Positions 9,620 through 21,048 of a DNA stretch of 64,000 nt are shown here, one piece after another. This stretch comes from Paraconiothyrium sp. Pb-2020 (Eukaryota; Ascomycota; Dothideomycetes; Pleosporales; Didymosphaeriaceae). The DNA lies in assembly GCA_022419385.1 (NCBI GenBank), contig JAJUBI010000001.1, positions 2,604,001 through 2,668,000 on the forward strand, written 5' to 3'. The translations under genes and the position numbers were made by a program. Every line of letters starts with the position of its first letter. Position 1 is the stretch's first letter. The notes under the pieces were generated by a model that did no database searches, was not told where the DNA came from, and worked only from the letters and a program-made list of their open reading frames with translations.

Positions 9620-11358
9620 TCACCTCTCAGCAAGCTTAATCCAGCAAGGATACCCATTCACAGGATGAGCCGCTCCTTGCTCTACCTGATACGCACGATT
9701 CCCGCGGAGTAACTTGACCCCCTTCGTCGGATGCCGCTTATCCCACTCATCGTACGCCGGCACGATATCGAACTCCCTGACCAGGGACGCAAGGATAACC
9801 CTCAATTCAATCAACACCAATGCTTGACCTATACAGTTCCTTGGCCCCAGCTCAAATGGACGCCAGGCACCAGGCGGAGGGTGCAATTCTTCACCAGGTG
9901 CCGCCAACCAGCGCTCCGGCAAGAACTCATCAGCTCGGACCCAGTAGTTTGGTGAGTTGTGCATTTCTACATGCAGGATCCAGAGGATAGCGTCGTCGGT
10001 GGGAAGCATGTTTCCGGCGTCGTCTGTAACGCTGACACCAGGCTTGCCAGCACGCGTAGTGCCAGCAGGCGGGAATAGCCGCAATACTTCTTTGATCACT
10101 GCCAGTGTGTAGGGTAAGTTGTTTACAATGCGAGGCTCTTCAGCAAGTCGGGAGGCTGCGGCCGCTGGATCAGAGCCCAGGACTCTGTCGTGTTCTTCAC
10201 GCAGGGTTTGAAGGATCTGCGTATGACGATAAGCTACAGGACGTCTGAGAGTGAGGGGTAACTTACCTTCGGATGCTGCGATAGAAGATGGAAGCAGTAA
10301 CATATCGTGCTACCCGTTGAGTCATACCCAGCAAAGATGAACAGCTTGATCTGACGGATTGCAAAAGCGCGGAAGTTTGGGTCTAGTTTGTCAGGGAGTT
10401 TATCGGAACCCTTGAGGTATTCTTGTAGAGCAAGATCTATGACAGATTTGGATGCGTTACTCTCCGAGTTGCTCTTGTACTCTTGAAATCGCCTGTCAAG
10501 TTCAGCCCCGATATACCTATCCATCTGCCGACGGTTCTTCCAGTGCACAAACGCGCGCACGAAATTGAAGTGGCTGAAAGGGTTGATCTCAGCGTTGGGG
10601 TTATGCCAGCGAATTTGGCTGAGCATTCCGTCTGCAAGTTCATTGAAACCAGTTTGCGCGTGCAATGATGCATTCATAACAGATCGCCCGATCATATCGA
10701 TGGTGAAGCGTAAAGTGATCGGGTCTAAGAAGCAAAGCTCTCCTCTCTCTGCGTGATCACGCAAGGCTCCCGCAAAGACTTGAACCTCCTCGACCATGTT
10801 AGGTACAAGACCATACATACGTTCGCTATGAAATCCTTTGTTGAACACTGCTCGCCATGGCTTCCAGTCTTTCTCATCAAGGTCAAAGATTGTAAGACCG
10901 CCAGTGATGGGCTTAAGGAATCGGCGAAGAAGTTCAGGACGATCGGAAGTGAGTTTTGGATTGGTTTGCGTAATCTCAGTCGCGATCTTAGGCGAAACTA
11001 CAGTCAGGAACAGGCCACTCATTGGCCAGAGGTCCATATAGAAAGCACCTTCATCAGCAAATCTCTCCCGAGCAATTGCGGCAAATCCGAATTGGTAGTG
11101 CGCATCCTTCGGATGACGATCGAGTATAGACTTCAGGTAGAGCAGATGACCGAAGAGAAATGAGTGGTTTGGCGCTGTTGGCTATGGTAGATCAGTCCAT
11201 CCTCTCCACCCTAGTATGACGAGAAAGGGGCTTACTAGTCCCTTCCGACGGCGATGTATGAGTAGCATGCGAGCACGATAGAGCTTGATAGAGAAAGTGT
11301 AGATAGCCGTCACAAACCCTATGAAGAGGGCGCCGAGGATCGGTGAGGGGAACGCCAT
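9620..11358 (-). CDS. cytochrome P450 monooxygenase (twin 1)
   Basis: Three exons on the minus strand, 11236..11358, 10267..11181 and 9620..10216, give 544 aa; introns start GTAAGC and GTAAGT. The N-terminal hydrophobic segment (about residues 5-25) should anchor it in the ER membrane, followed by a basic stretch and a Pro-rich hinge (PTAPNH). The I-helix has AGYDSTG (about 325-331), the ExxR motif is EVLR (about 389-392), PERW is near 446, and the heme-binding motif is FELGPRNCIGQ with the Cys ligand near residue 474. All elements of an active P450 are present. Sequence style recalls the StcS/VerA (CYP59-like) group, but the family number is a guess. A close relative lies at 17532..19320 with an identical 41-codon first exon. 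Confidence 0.93.
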
Positions 11359-11963
11359 AGTCAGCTATTGCACCAATTTTCTCCGATCCTACGTGCAGAT
11401 GCACTGCGCCGCTCTCGTATATATGCTAATGACTCGTATCGCACGGGGCCAGAAGTGAGGGAAGGCAACGGTACTGATGGACTTGTTGATACCCGGGTGC
11501 TGGACTTCTGTGCCCAGCAATCTAAAAAACCCTGCTGAGGGAAAGGGCGCAAGACACAGCAAGGCCGCATGGAGCTGCAGGTGAAAAGGCAAACGACACT
11601 CTAAATGGAGGACCGAATCGTCTCGGCTGCGGCACAGTACAGCCTAGCCAAGGGAACAGGTGTCAGGTAGTCGCATGTGTCACGCCAGTACGGTTTCACA
11701 AGACATGGGTAGCATCGCCACATTGAACGAGCGGGCACCATCTGCGGATGCCATAACCCAAAAATACAACGCGCTACATGGCGTGTGAATTATAGAGTCA
11801 TATACGTTATCGGCTACGTCATTAAAGGCTCAACGTCTGACCAATCGTTTTCGGACTTGAACCGCTTGCTCACTACCCCAGGCACCACAACAATTCGTTT
11901 GCTTCGCGTGTTCATTCCCAGCGTCCAACATCTCCGGTGGTGAGAAATCGCACAGATCGTTCA
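11359..11963. other. intergenic between two P450 genes
   Basis: 605 bp between the 5' end of P450 twin 1 and the 3' end of the CYP7/8-like P450. It must hold the promoter of twin 1. No gene supported. Confidence 0.45.
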
Positions 11964-13876
11964 TTACGGACGTTGCAATCGTCGGATGCGAAACGGGATG
12001 ACCGCTTTGGGCCGCTGAACACCCAAACCGTAGAACACGTCATTGTTCGAGACATGTTCGCCCGGGCCCAAAGATGGAAGTTCAATCTCAAAATTCTGGA
12101 CCATGATGGCACAAAATGCTACAATCTCGCGCTGTGCAAAGAACCTCCCAGGACAAGCACGATCACCTACCCCGTAAGGAATCCACGAGTCTGATGTGCC
12201 AGAAGTGACAAACCTGGGTTTGGCCTTGCTGATCGCATTTTCGTCTTTGATCGGCTCATGTCGACGGTTGTTGTGTTTAGATGGACCGCTTTCGGCATCG
12301 CCAGCATAAGCTAGGAATCTGTCCGACCAGAACCGATCCAGAGGATACTTCCCGTGGCGAGTGTTCCAGTAGTCCTCATCCCTATGCGCTGGTCGCGTAG
12401 GGACGAGAAGTAGGCTCTTCTTCGGAAAAACCCATTCATTGACACGAATGTCGTCACGATTGTTGCGAAACACAGTTTGGACATCCACCCGCAGCCTTAG
12501 TACTTCTGCGTATATAGACTGCAGCAGTGGAAGCTCCATGAGCTTTTCGATCCAGCGACAGTGGCTCTCCGGCGATTCTGTCACTGTATCAAGCTCTGAC
12601 CGGACACGTATCAGCAGGTCTGGATCCCGAAAGATCTCGATTATCATCCATATGGCAGCGGTATGTACGTTGACGTTGGCGCTGTTTGGGTCAACAATCT
12701 GAATCTGGGCTCTTCGAGGACAGGTGACTTACCCCCAGAGAAGACCAAAGTCAGAACATGCAATGGAATCTTGGTCCCAATCATCAACCTTCTTCAAGAT
12801 ATCTTGTCTTTCGCGCATAGCTGCCAGACCCCACCAACGATCAGCGCCGCCACCATCCTCTACCTCTAATTGAGTGAAGTGCTCTCGCGCGAGGTCATGC
12901 CAGGTCTTGACGTCCCGAATGAGGCTATCTCTCAATGCATATGCTCGTGGCATGGACCATCTTGGCAGGCCCATCATTAGCTTATGGACATACGGCAGGT
13001 AGTCTACAAACTCGCGAGTAAACTTGGGATTCACACGTTCGAGCACCGGCCCTGACATAGATTCATTCAGCGCTGCCGTGAGGTGCATCGTCCAAAAGTC
13101 CTCAAGGTCCTGCCCTTCGAACCAACCTGTCCCGATTTGCAAAACTTCGAGTCGGCGACAGAACGACACATGCCATCTTTTGAAGAGATCATTCAAACCT
13201 TCTCCATTGAGCATTTTGAGGAAGTTGGCGTGGGTGTGATAGTCTATCCGATTGTTCGGCTTGATCGTACTCGTCGCAATTGGCTTTGGATAGAAGCTTG
13301 AGTCGTCCTTGTTGTACATGACGACGGCCTTTTGTGCCATACCAAAGACTCGGGTGAGGCAAAACGCCTGGACTCCTGCATCCGTAATTATATCGGGATA
13401 CTTGCGGATTTTGGCGATGTTGTTGCGTCCTGTGATGAAGTATAAGGTTGAACCGAGCAATTTCAGGCCAAACGCTGTGCTTGGGCCTGCGATGCTACTA
13501 CGAAAATGTTAGAAAGTTCTCCAGTGAGCATAGCAAGGACTTGTGCTTACTTGGCAGATATAACACACTTCGAGGGACTGAACACGAAGCTGAATACCTT
13601 GCCGACAAAGGGCAGAGCGTACGGAACAGGTCGAGGAATCTTTCCGGCATTATTCGTCTGTTTCGTAGACTTGAACGATGCCCAAGTTCTCAGATATGTG
13701 GTGCAGGCGCAGACAGCGATTGTAATAGCGACCAGGGTCGGTATTGGTGAACTCCGCGGCGTCAATGGAGCATGAGGGTATTCTGAGCCCATGAAATTGG
13801 GTTTGCTGAAGAGACCGCCACCAAATGACGAAATCAACGTCGTTTGAAGACTCGCGAATGATTGGTTAGTATCCAT
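11964..13876 (-). CDS. cytochrome P450, CYP7/CYP8-like fungal group
   Basis: Three exons (13551..13876, 12733..13497, 11964..12681; minus strand) give 602 aa with all phases consistent. A membrane anchor (PIPTLVAITIAVCACTTYL, about residues 40-58) is followed by a Pro-rich hinge. The I-helix reads LLWGANVNVHTAAIW in place of the usual AGxDTT, as in CYP7A and CYP8 enzymes, which have W-x-x-x-N-T-x-P-A. EVLRLR is the ExxR motif, and the heme motif is YGVGDRACPGRFFA with its Cys ligand near residue 549. Fungal members are usually annotated as sterol 7-alpha-hydroxylase-like, but substrates are mostly unknown. An upstream in-frame Met at 13987 would add 37 residues, but the Met at 13876 places the anchor more typically. 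It is one of three P450s in this 12-kb group. Confidence 0.9.
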
Positions 13877-14880
13877 GTTTAGCAATGTTGTGTTTGGTCG
13901 AGAGACTAGTGCACGAGTACATAGATATACTTCCACACATATCGCAAAGAGGTTGTCATGTGAATACACAGCCGACCCCTTCTCCAAGGCAGACGGGAAA
14001 TGCTTGCGTCATACACAATGGCTGCGGTCGCGGGCTCTGGACTCATCAAGGCAACAGCTTAGTTGCTTCGCCTTGTCTGGTCTATTCCAGGTGACCATCG
14101 CAAGAACATCCACATGCATCGACTCTGGGTCTAAGGTATGTAATACAGCGGAGGTAGTAATTCGAACTACCACATATGGATGGTACCTAGCCGAACACCC
14201 ACTCGGGGTTCAAGTGTCACACATTAATTATGGGGTCATGGCTGCCTCTATGCATGACAAGATAGCTAAGGCGGGACTTATTGATCCGTATCATATCTAG
14301 ACCTATCTATCACGATACTCGTACGAGTAGAAGTAGTGGTGGCTATGTGCGTTCCAGCCAGGCGAGGTGAGTGGCAGCATTGCATTAGTGGCAGATGAAG
14401 CCTACAGTACCCCTGGTCTTTGCAGAATGCAGGGGCCGAATGCCGGCCAGCTTTAGGGCTCACTGCGACGTAATGTATGCTTGCGGTAGTACCGCACCTG
14501 TGGCTGAAGATGAGGAACCCCACTCCACAAGGCTGCACTTTCTTTACTCGATATTCCCTCCCAACTCCCGGAAACACCCATGAGGATCATGTCATATTGC
14601 GATTATGTTATAACCATTTGCACATGCTGATGAACTACATCACTTCAAAGTTCCTTTCCATTCAACATGTCCCAGCTCGACTATGTCAACTTGCTGACAT
14701 TCACTCTATGCGTAATACGGTGTGAACGCAGATGCATGGCCACATAGACAGTGTTCCCTTCCAATATACTCAATAGGTTCTAAGTGAAACCATCTGTGTA
14801 TGTCAGTCTCTGAATGTACCTATGAAGACAGCCTTGAGATCCCACCTTGTTCTGCATTCTCACAAACCTTGTGGCATCCC
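13877..14880. other. gene-free stretch
   Basis: About 1 kb upstream of the CYP7/8-like gene. Short frames on both strands show no recognisable protein. Holds the promoter of that P450. Confidence 0.45.
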
Positions 14881-15591
14881 TCACGCTGCAATTTCCTCAA
14901 CCTCAGTCTCTCGCTCCTCTGGATCAATCAAGGTGTAAGCCGAATAATTCCACAAGTCGAAATCCGTTTGATCTTTGGATGACAGTTGCTCGTTTCGTAT
15001 TCCCGGATAGCCTTTCGGCAGGGCGAAATAACTGAAAATGAAGGCGGGTGCGAACAGAAAAACCCCCACCAACAGGAAGACGAAGATTTCTCGAAAATGT
15101 TGATCAAGTTGGCTTGTAGAAGGATTCGTAGTCAGGTAAGATGGCGCACTCCAGGTTGCCATGATGGGAATTGCATGAGCTGGACATTGCCCACGGCGGT
15201 CACGTAAAGCCTGGTATTAGTATCTTCCGCTCATACAAAATCTTGGTTCAGCCCTCCGTAGATGGTGCGCGTCTAGTTCCTTGGGGTCTACGCGGTCTGC
15301 CTCGTCTGATGCACGTCTTGATGGTGTGCTGATCTTTACAAGACCCGCCTCGCTTATACAGATACTCTTGGTTATTTCTAGAGCTTTATAGTACGTGCAG
15401 AATGTTTGCTTCTCCGGTGGTACAAGGCTGGGGTCACTAGCGAATACGAAACCCTCAACCGGAAGTTGAGGTTGGAAGTCACCAGCACCTGCTACACCAA
15501 AACTTGATAGCATGGTCAGACCAAGCAGCCCTAAAAGCTTCGGAGTGACCGAAAGCAACCAAGATCCGAGGGGTGGCTGCAGAGCCGACAT
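14881..15591 (-). CDS. putative secreted or type I membrane protein of unknown function
   Basis: Two-exon model (15237..15591 and 14881..15179) of 217 aa. The 57-nt intron runs from GTATGA to CCAG, with ACTAATAC as a good branch point. The splice is phase 1 and keeps the frame open on both sides, which supports one gene rather than two small ones. The N-terminus looks like a signal peptide: a hydrophobic core LLGLLGLTMLSSFGVAGAG near residues 20-38. Residues 45-115 are polar, with a few Cys residues. A strong transmembrane segment, IFVFLLVGVFLFAPAFIFSYF, lies near 145-167, followed by a short acidic tail. I do not recognise a family. It sits between a P450 and the rhodopsin-like gene and may belong to the same accessory group. 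An upstream Met at 15636 would lengthen it by 15 residues. Confidence 0.5.
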
Positions 15592-16052
15592 GTTATCATC
15601 AACACAGAAGTACAAGCACTCCGCCTCGGCCCGCATCCTGCCGGCAAATATTGACCGATAGCAGATTTGGGGGCTTTTTCTATAGGTGGTTGTAATGAGG
15701 TATTCATTGGGTGACAGGGCATGCTGTGTAATATGGAGTGTGGCGCATCCTCGTTACTTCGGGGCCCGTAGCGTTCGCTTGTATGCACTTAAGAGGCGCA
15801 ACGTTTTCCTTGCATACGCTGCAAGTACATGCGGAAACGGCCCCCATCCATTCCAGTAGTCGTCTGGGCTTACTGTCTTCCAGGATCCATTGCTGCATGT
15901 CAGATCGTGAGATGAATGCGCTGCTTCAGCGGTTAAATGTGTTCACTGCTCTGTCCTTTGGTCACACGCCCATGAAGTGACGACCTGCTCTGCTCTCCTT
16001 GCACCGAGCTACGTATTCACCAACATCACAGATCTATCGCCTATCTTGCATA
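15592..16052. other. divergent intergenic region
   Basis: About 460 bp between the small membrane-protein gene (minus) and the rhodopsin-like gene (plus). Presumed promoters of both; no clear TATA box noted. Confidence 0.4.
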
Positions 16053-17340
16053 ATGGAGGCGACAACAGGCAGAATATCCAAGACAGCATTCGTTGTATGT
16101 ATACTCGGTAATCAAGCAACGACGATTAGCTAACGTTAGTAGGGATCATCATCGGCCTTTCTTGGAATCTGCCTCATCGCAGTCGCCTTTCGTTGCTACA
16201 TCCGATTTCGCATACAGCGCGAGATAGGATGGGACGACGGATTTCTCATCTTCGGTCTCTGCTGCCTCATCGTAGGCATGACGCTCCTATTCACAGTCAT
16301 GGATACGATGTATGAATCGGAGAGTTTTATCTTTGGGTCGGGTATTGCCACGCTCAACCCTATGGACATCCCGAGCCTGCTCAACCGAATCGCCCATTAT
16401 CGCCTGGTGTCGGCTATCGCTCTGACACTCATGTGGTTCAGCATGGGATGCGTCAAGATTTGCTTCTTGGCTTTTTTCAAGAAGTTGATTCGGCAAATGC
16501 CTCAAATGAACCTGTTCTGGTGGTTCTCGCTTGTGTTCAACGTAGCTGTCATCGTCTACGGAACTACGGTGTATTTCGTGACATGTCCTTATTTCGGTCC
16601 TGAGAAAGTCTTCCAGAGCAGTAAGTGGTTGAGGGTTTTTCTTCCAAAGCTTTTTCCTAACATTCGAACAGTGCAGTGCGTACAAGGAAGTGGGCTCAAG
16701 ATGGCGCTAAGCTTTTCGACATCCCAAATGGCCCTTGACATCGTCGGTGATATATTCAGTCAGTCTCCGTGGAGTGTATCTCGTTCATGACACAACTGAC
16801 AACGTTGCAGTTTTAGTGATTCCCGTAGTGTTGATCTGGAAAATTCGCATCACCTTTACACAGAAGCTGGCCCTCGCGTTCACTCTCTGTTTGACCATAG
16901 TCATGGTCATCATCACTATTGCGCGCATCGCTGGTCTCAAGTGGCGAGGCAAGCTGGACTCAATCTGGGAGACATACTTCATCGCCATCGCAGCAGAAAT
17001 CGGTTTATCGCTTGTCGCTGTCTCCGCATTCCGTGCTCTTTACATAGCGAAGTCGAAGGACCGCCACGTGAATAGGACCATCACTTCATTCAGGTGGTAC
17101 AACAAAGGTCGATCTGCGGTATGGAGGATTATCACCAAGACAACGGGTAAAACTCCATCTCATGAAGTGGAGATGAGGGGCGATGGCTTTCTCAAGGACG
17201 AAATTCCACATGGTACCATGACTGGTATGAGGACATTCATTGATGCGAATGGAAGAACAAAAATATATGATACAATGGATGAAGAGAGGTCCGTGGACTA
17301 TTCTAGTCTGGAAACGCAGAGGAATGAGTCCAATATTTAG
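16053..17340 (+). CDS. seven-transmembrane fungal rhodopsin-domain protein (SAT4/Pth11-like)
   Basis: Four exons (16053..16094, 16143..16620, 16672..16758, 16811..17340) give 378 aa, with phases matching at each junction. The protein has about seven hydrophobic segments spread over residues 15-285. Family marks include WDDGFLIFG after helix 1-2, a CVQG-type Cys motif before helix 5, the DIVGDIF region, and IPVVLIWKIRITFTQKLALA in helix 5-6. These fit Pfam's fungal rhodopsin-like family (PF20684), which includes many orphan plasma-membrane proteins and members found in metabolite clusters. No CFEM domain is present, so it is not a classical Pth11. The C-terminal ~100 residues are polar and probably cytosolic. 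Ligand and role are unknown. Confidence 0.85.
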
Positions 17341-17531
17341 TCGAGACACAAGGATTTCTTTGTAGAGTATCAAAGTAGGCCCACTTGGCCATGATGTAGA
17401 GCTCTAACTGGGTACTTTGGCATTGATGGTCGTGTATAGATAGGTAAAGTCGATAGAACACAGTGGACGCATTTCAGGATCGATGGCTATATCCTTCGTG
17501 GACCGGCTGCCACCTCTCAAACCATGACCGC

Positions 17532-19320
17532 TTACGTTAAGCAGCGCGCCCTACATGGATAGCCATTAGCTGGGTGCCCTCCACCTCCAATACGGACCAT
17601 ATATGCTCTCTGTCCATTGACTTTGACATTCCCTGTATTGCCTCTCGTCTTGTCATATTCTGCATACGCATCAGCAATATCGAACTCCCGTATAGTCAAT
17701 GCAAGGATGAGCTTTATCTCCGTCAGAGCCAGCTCCTGTCCAATGCAATTACGAGGGCCCCTCTCGAATGGCCTCCAGGCATGCTTAGGTGGATAGAGAC
17801 TGTCTTCTTCTGTGCAAAGCCAACGCTCCGGTAGATATTCTTCCGGTCGATTCCAGATATGTGGATTATGGTGGTTACTGTAATGATCTCCCCAGATCAT
17901 ACAGTTTGCTGTGGGAAAGCTTTGTCCATTAGGACTGAAGAGATGCAGGCCTCGCTGACCGCTTCGAATAGTTGACACCGTTGGGTAGATTCTGAGTGCC
18001 TCTTTGATGGATGCCAAGGTATAAGTAAGCTGGTTCAATAGCTGTGGCTTAGAAGATAGAAGTGACGGCACGTCCGAGACCGGCCCAAGCACGGCATCAT
18101 GCTCTTCACGAACTTTTTGCAATACTTCCGGATGCTTTGATAGGAGGTGAAAGGTGAAAACCGTCGCAGTAGAGGTAGTGTCATGGCCCGCGAAGACGAA
18201 GAGTTTGATCTGGGCCATCGCAGCCGATTTGAAAGGGGCAGGGATGCCAGTGGACCCGGGGTTTTCATCGAGGTATGCTTTCATGGCGAGATCAATTACG
18301 GATTTGCCAGGAATGTGCTGCTGACCCAGGACAGAACTGTAACGTTTCTCCAACTGGGAGGTGAGGTAGTTGTTCATAATCCTTGTATTGTACATGTGTA
18401 CGAATGGTCGGACAATACTCTTGATGCTGTCAAATGGGTTCATTTCGATGCCCATAGTACACCACTTTAATTGCCTACGGAGAGCAGCTGTCATGCTGTT
18501 GTATCGAGTCTGGCTGTGGAAATCGTGATCCCTTGACAGAAATCATGTTAGTGCTCTATAATGTCGCTGCGACGTTTCCACTTACATAACGGCACCCCCG
18601 ATAATATCGATAGTGAGGTTTAGGGTCAAGTGTTCAAGGAGAAACATCTCGCCGCGCTGGGCTTTCTCGGCTAGTATGTGTTTGAAGACAAGCACCTTGT
18701 CTACCATTCCAGGAATCAAAGAGGTTATATGATTCACGCTAAACCCTGGATTGAATATGCTTCTCCAGCGCTTCCAAGTAGCGCCTTCCATAGTGACCAG
18801 GTCTTCTTTCCCAGTTAATGGTTGCAAGAATGTCCGCAAGCCGGGATCTTTGGGTACCTACAGCAGGAACGTGATTAGTTTTCTATCTATCTAATCTTGG
18901 ACCAAGTCACGGCTTTACCTCCTTTCCTTGTTGAGTGAGCTGATGCATCATCTCTGGGTTCAATATAGCTAGCACTGGACGGCTGAAAGGCCAAACATCG
19001 AGATAGAAGGCAGCGTTGAGCTCTGGGTGCCTCTGTCGGACTTGATCTGCGATGTATCCACCAGCTGCGTCTGCTGCGAGATTTCTTGTGATTTCTGCAG
19101 CTAGGGGAAGATGACCGAGGAGCCAGTGGTGCGGTGGCATTGGCTGAATGCGTTTCTTTTAGCGATTCGAGCTGGGAGATGTCTAGTTTGCACCTACCAA
19201 GCCTTGCCTCTGAAGCCGTCTGAAAAAGCTACGAGCCCGATAAAGCTTCAAAAAGAACAAGCTCAGCAGTCCAACCGCAAGGGTGACAGTACCAGGTATC
19301 ATGGTGAATTCTCCGAACAT
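17532..19320 (-). CDS. cytochrome P450 monooxygenase (twin 2)
   Basis: Four exons (19198..19320, 18919..19143, 18586..18857, 17531+1..18531; minus strand) give 539 aa. Exon 1 is 41 codons, as in twin 1, and ends at the same point before the Pro-rich hinge (PMPPHHWLLGHL). The I-helix is AGHDTTS (about 321-327), ExxR is EALR (about 384-387), PERW follows, and the heme motif is FERGPRNCIGQ with Cys near 469. The protein ends with a HPANGYPC segment also seen in twin 1 (HPVNGYPC). Twin 2 has two introns that twin 1 lacks, so the copies are not recent. All catalytic motifs are intact. An ER-membrane oxidase of unknown substrate; a CYP59-like placement is only a guess. Confidence 0.92.
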
Positions 19321-19973
19321 CTTTCGATCAACTTACTGCTGTTGACTTGATCGAGAGGACAAGAAAGGTGAGTAGCGTGGCTCACCAGAGCAGCTTCGAT
19401 TTGCGAGCGCGCTGGCTTGCGCGCTCACAGGTGTCCCCACTATCAACTGACAAGGGTTAACGTGCACCCGGGTTTGGATATCCCTGCCTCGGATGCAGGC
19501 TAATATTGCAATGCAGGCGCTTCGCCCCATCGCCCAGGCTACAACTCAGCCCTTGTATCACCTACCAGAGCCGGCGGGATACCTATCACATTGATGTATT
19601 ATTTAGCAGGGAATTGTTTCCGGTGAAAGGGAGCCTGCGTAATCTTGACAGTCAGCCCACATGAGACTTTCACGCGCTTCTCCCTGTTTCTGACGTTCGA
19701 CGAGCCTCTTCAATTGGTGAATGCGGCACGGCACGGCACATTGCGGGCCTGCCGAGCACAGTATGCGATTTTTAGTTACCTACCGGTGTTTTGCACTTCC
19801 GGAACCACAGCTATCTTCTGCACAGCCATTCCGTTATCCGCATATACGCTCTAATCCTGTCGACGGAGGCCAAAATAGTGACAAAGATAGCATTAAACCA
19901 GACAAAACGGCCATAGAACTCATTGCCAAAGTCGACGCATTACTTGTCATATGGAATTGTCCAGAAAAGGAAA
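19321..19973. promoter_or_regulatory. divergent promoter region of P450 twin 2 and the SDR
   Basis: 653 bp between divergently transcribed P450 twin 2 and the short-chain dehydrogenase gene, so shared regulation is plausible. No gene or obvious palindromic operator was recognised. Confidence 0.4.
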
Positions 19974-20972
19974 ATGGAAGGCACCATCATTGTAACAGGA
20001 GTCACTGGCGGCTTGGGAAGAGCCATAGTCCGACGCATCAAAGAGCTGGACCAACCCTTCGAAGCAATTCTAGCAGTTCGCTCTCTGGAAAGCGCCAAAA
20101 CCCAAGCACTACGCGACTCTTTGGGCAAAGACACTAGATTTCGTATCTGGCACCTAGATCTGGAAAGTTTGGAATGCGTACGGACCTTTGCAACCTCACT
20201 TCGCATCTACGTCTCAAGCGGTCGCCTCAAGCCGGTCATTGCTCTTATCTGCAACGCAGGAATGATGTCCCGGTTCCGCCCAAAGTTCACGCACGACGGC
20301 TACGAAAGAGTTTTCCAGATCAACTACCTGGCCAACTTTCTCCTGGTTAATTCTTTGCTTCCGGCAATGGACCCTAATTGCTGCCGCGTGGTCTTTATGA
20401 CCAGCTTCACGCACGATCCGACGTGTCTTCGCGCTAAGCTACTTCCCCTTCCTCGACGGTTGTGGTTGGAATCTAAGATGTTGGCTTACCCTCCAATACC
20501 TCGTAGGAACAGTACCAAAGCTGGGTTCGCAAGGTACGCCAGGTCCAAGATGTGTTTGATGATGTTCATGCACTCGATGCAGCAGCGTTTGAATCAGAGT
20601 GTCGGATTTAAGAACATCGCAATTTTGGCTGTGGATCCAGGTTTCATTGGCGCAACTGATATCATGCGGGAGCAGAACCTCGTTTGCACATTTGCAGTTG
20701 AGAAGATCGTCACGCTCCTGACACCAACTTCAGAAAGGCTGTTCCCCAATTCGCTATTACGGAGTCCTGATCGTTCGGCAAATGACGTTGTACGGGTAGC
20801 GCTTCATTTCGGAGGCGGCTCTGATACCCCAAGGGCCATGGTGTGCAACGGCGACAAGCTTGAAAAGAGCGGAAGAGAGTCAAGAGATCGGTACAAACAA
20901 AAAGAGCTATGGGATGTAAGTTTAGCCTTGGTGGGTCTAACGTTGGAAGAAGAGGCAATTGTTGATGGCTGA
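19974..20972 (+). CDS. short-chain dehydrogenase/reductase
   Basis: Single-exon SDR of 332 aa using the Met that starts MEGTIIVTG; an in-frame Met 17 codons upstream gives a less typical N-terminus. The Rossmann NAD(P)-binding motif is TGVTGGLGRAI (about residues 8-18). CNAG appears near residue 95, the catalytic Ser lies in VVFMTSFTH, and the catalytic Tyr/Lys pair is in YARSK (about 192-196). VDPGFIGATDIM is the usual PG motif after the active site. The long insert between Ser and Tyr resembles retinol-dehydrogenase or 3-ketosteroid-reductase-like SDRs. As a neighbour of three P450s it may act on oxidised intermediates of the same pathway (inference). It converges with the CRT10 gene, with 76 bp between stop codons. 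Confidence 0.88.
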   Translation: MEGTIIVTGVTGGLGRAIVRRIKELDQPFEAILAVRSLESAKTQALRDSLGKDTRFRIWHLDLESLECVRTFATSLRIYVSSGRLKPVIALICNAGMMSRFRPKFTHDGYERVFQINYLANFLLVNSLLPAMDPNCCRVVFMTSFTHDPTCLRAKLLPLPRRLWLESKMLAYPPIPRRNSTKAGFARYARSKMCLMMFMHSMQQRLNQSVGFKNIAILAVDPGFIGATDIMREQNLVCTFAVEKIVTLLTPTSERLFPNSLLRSPDRSANDVVRVALHFGGGSDTPRAMVCNGDKLEKSGRESRDRYKQKELWDVSLALVGLTLEEEAIVDG

Positions 20973-21048
20973 AGTACATAAATTTGGTAAGCCGCCGCTC
21001 ACACGTGCTATACTTCCAATGTCAGAAGTTCCCTTTCCTTCATCCGGA

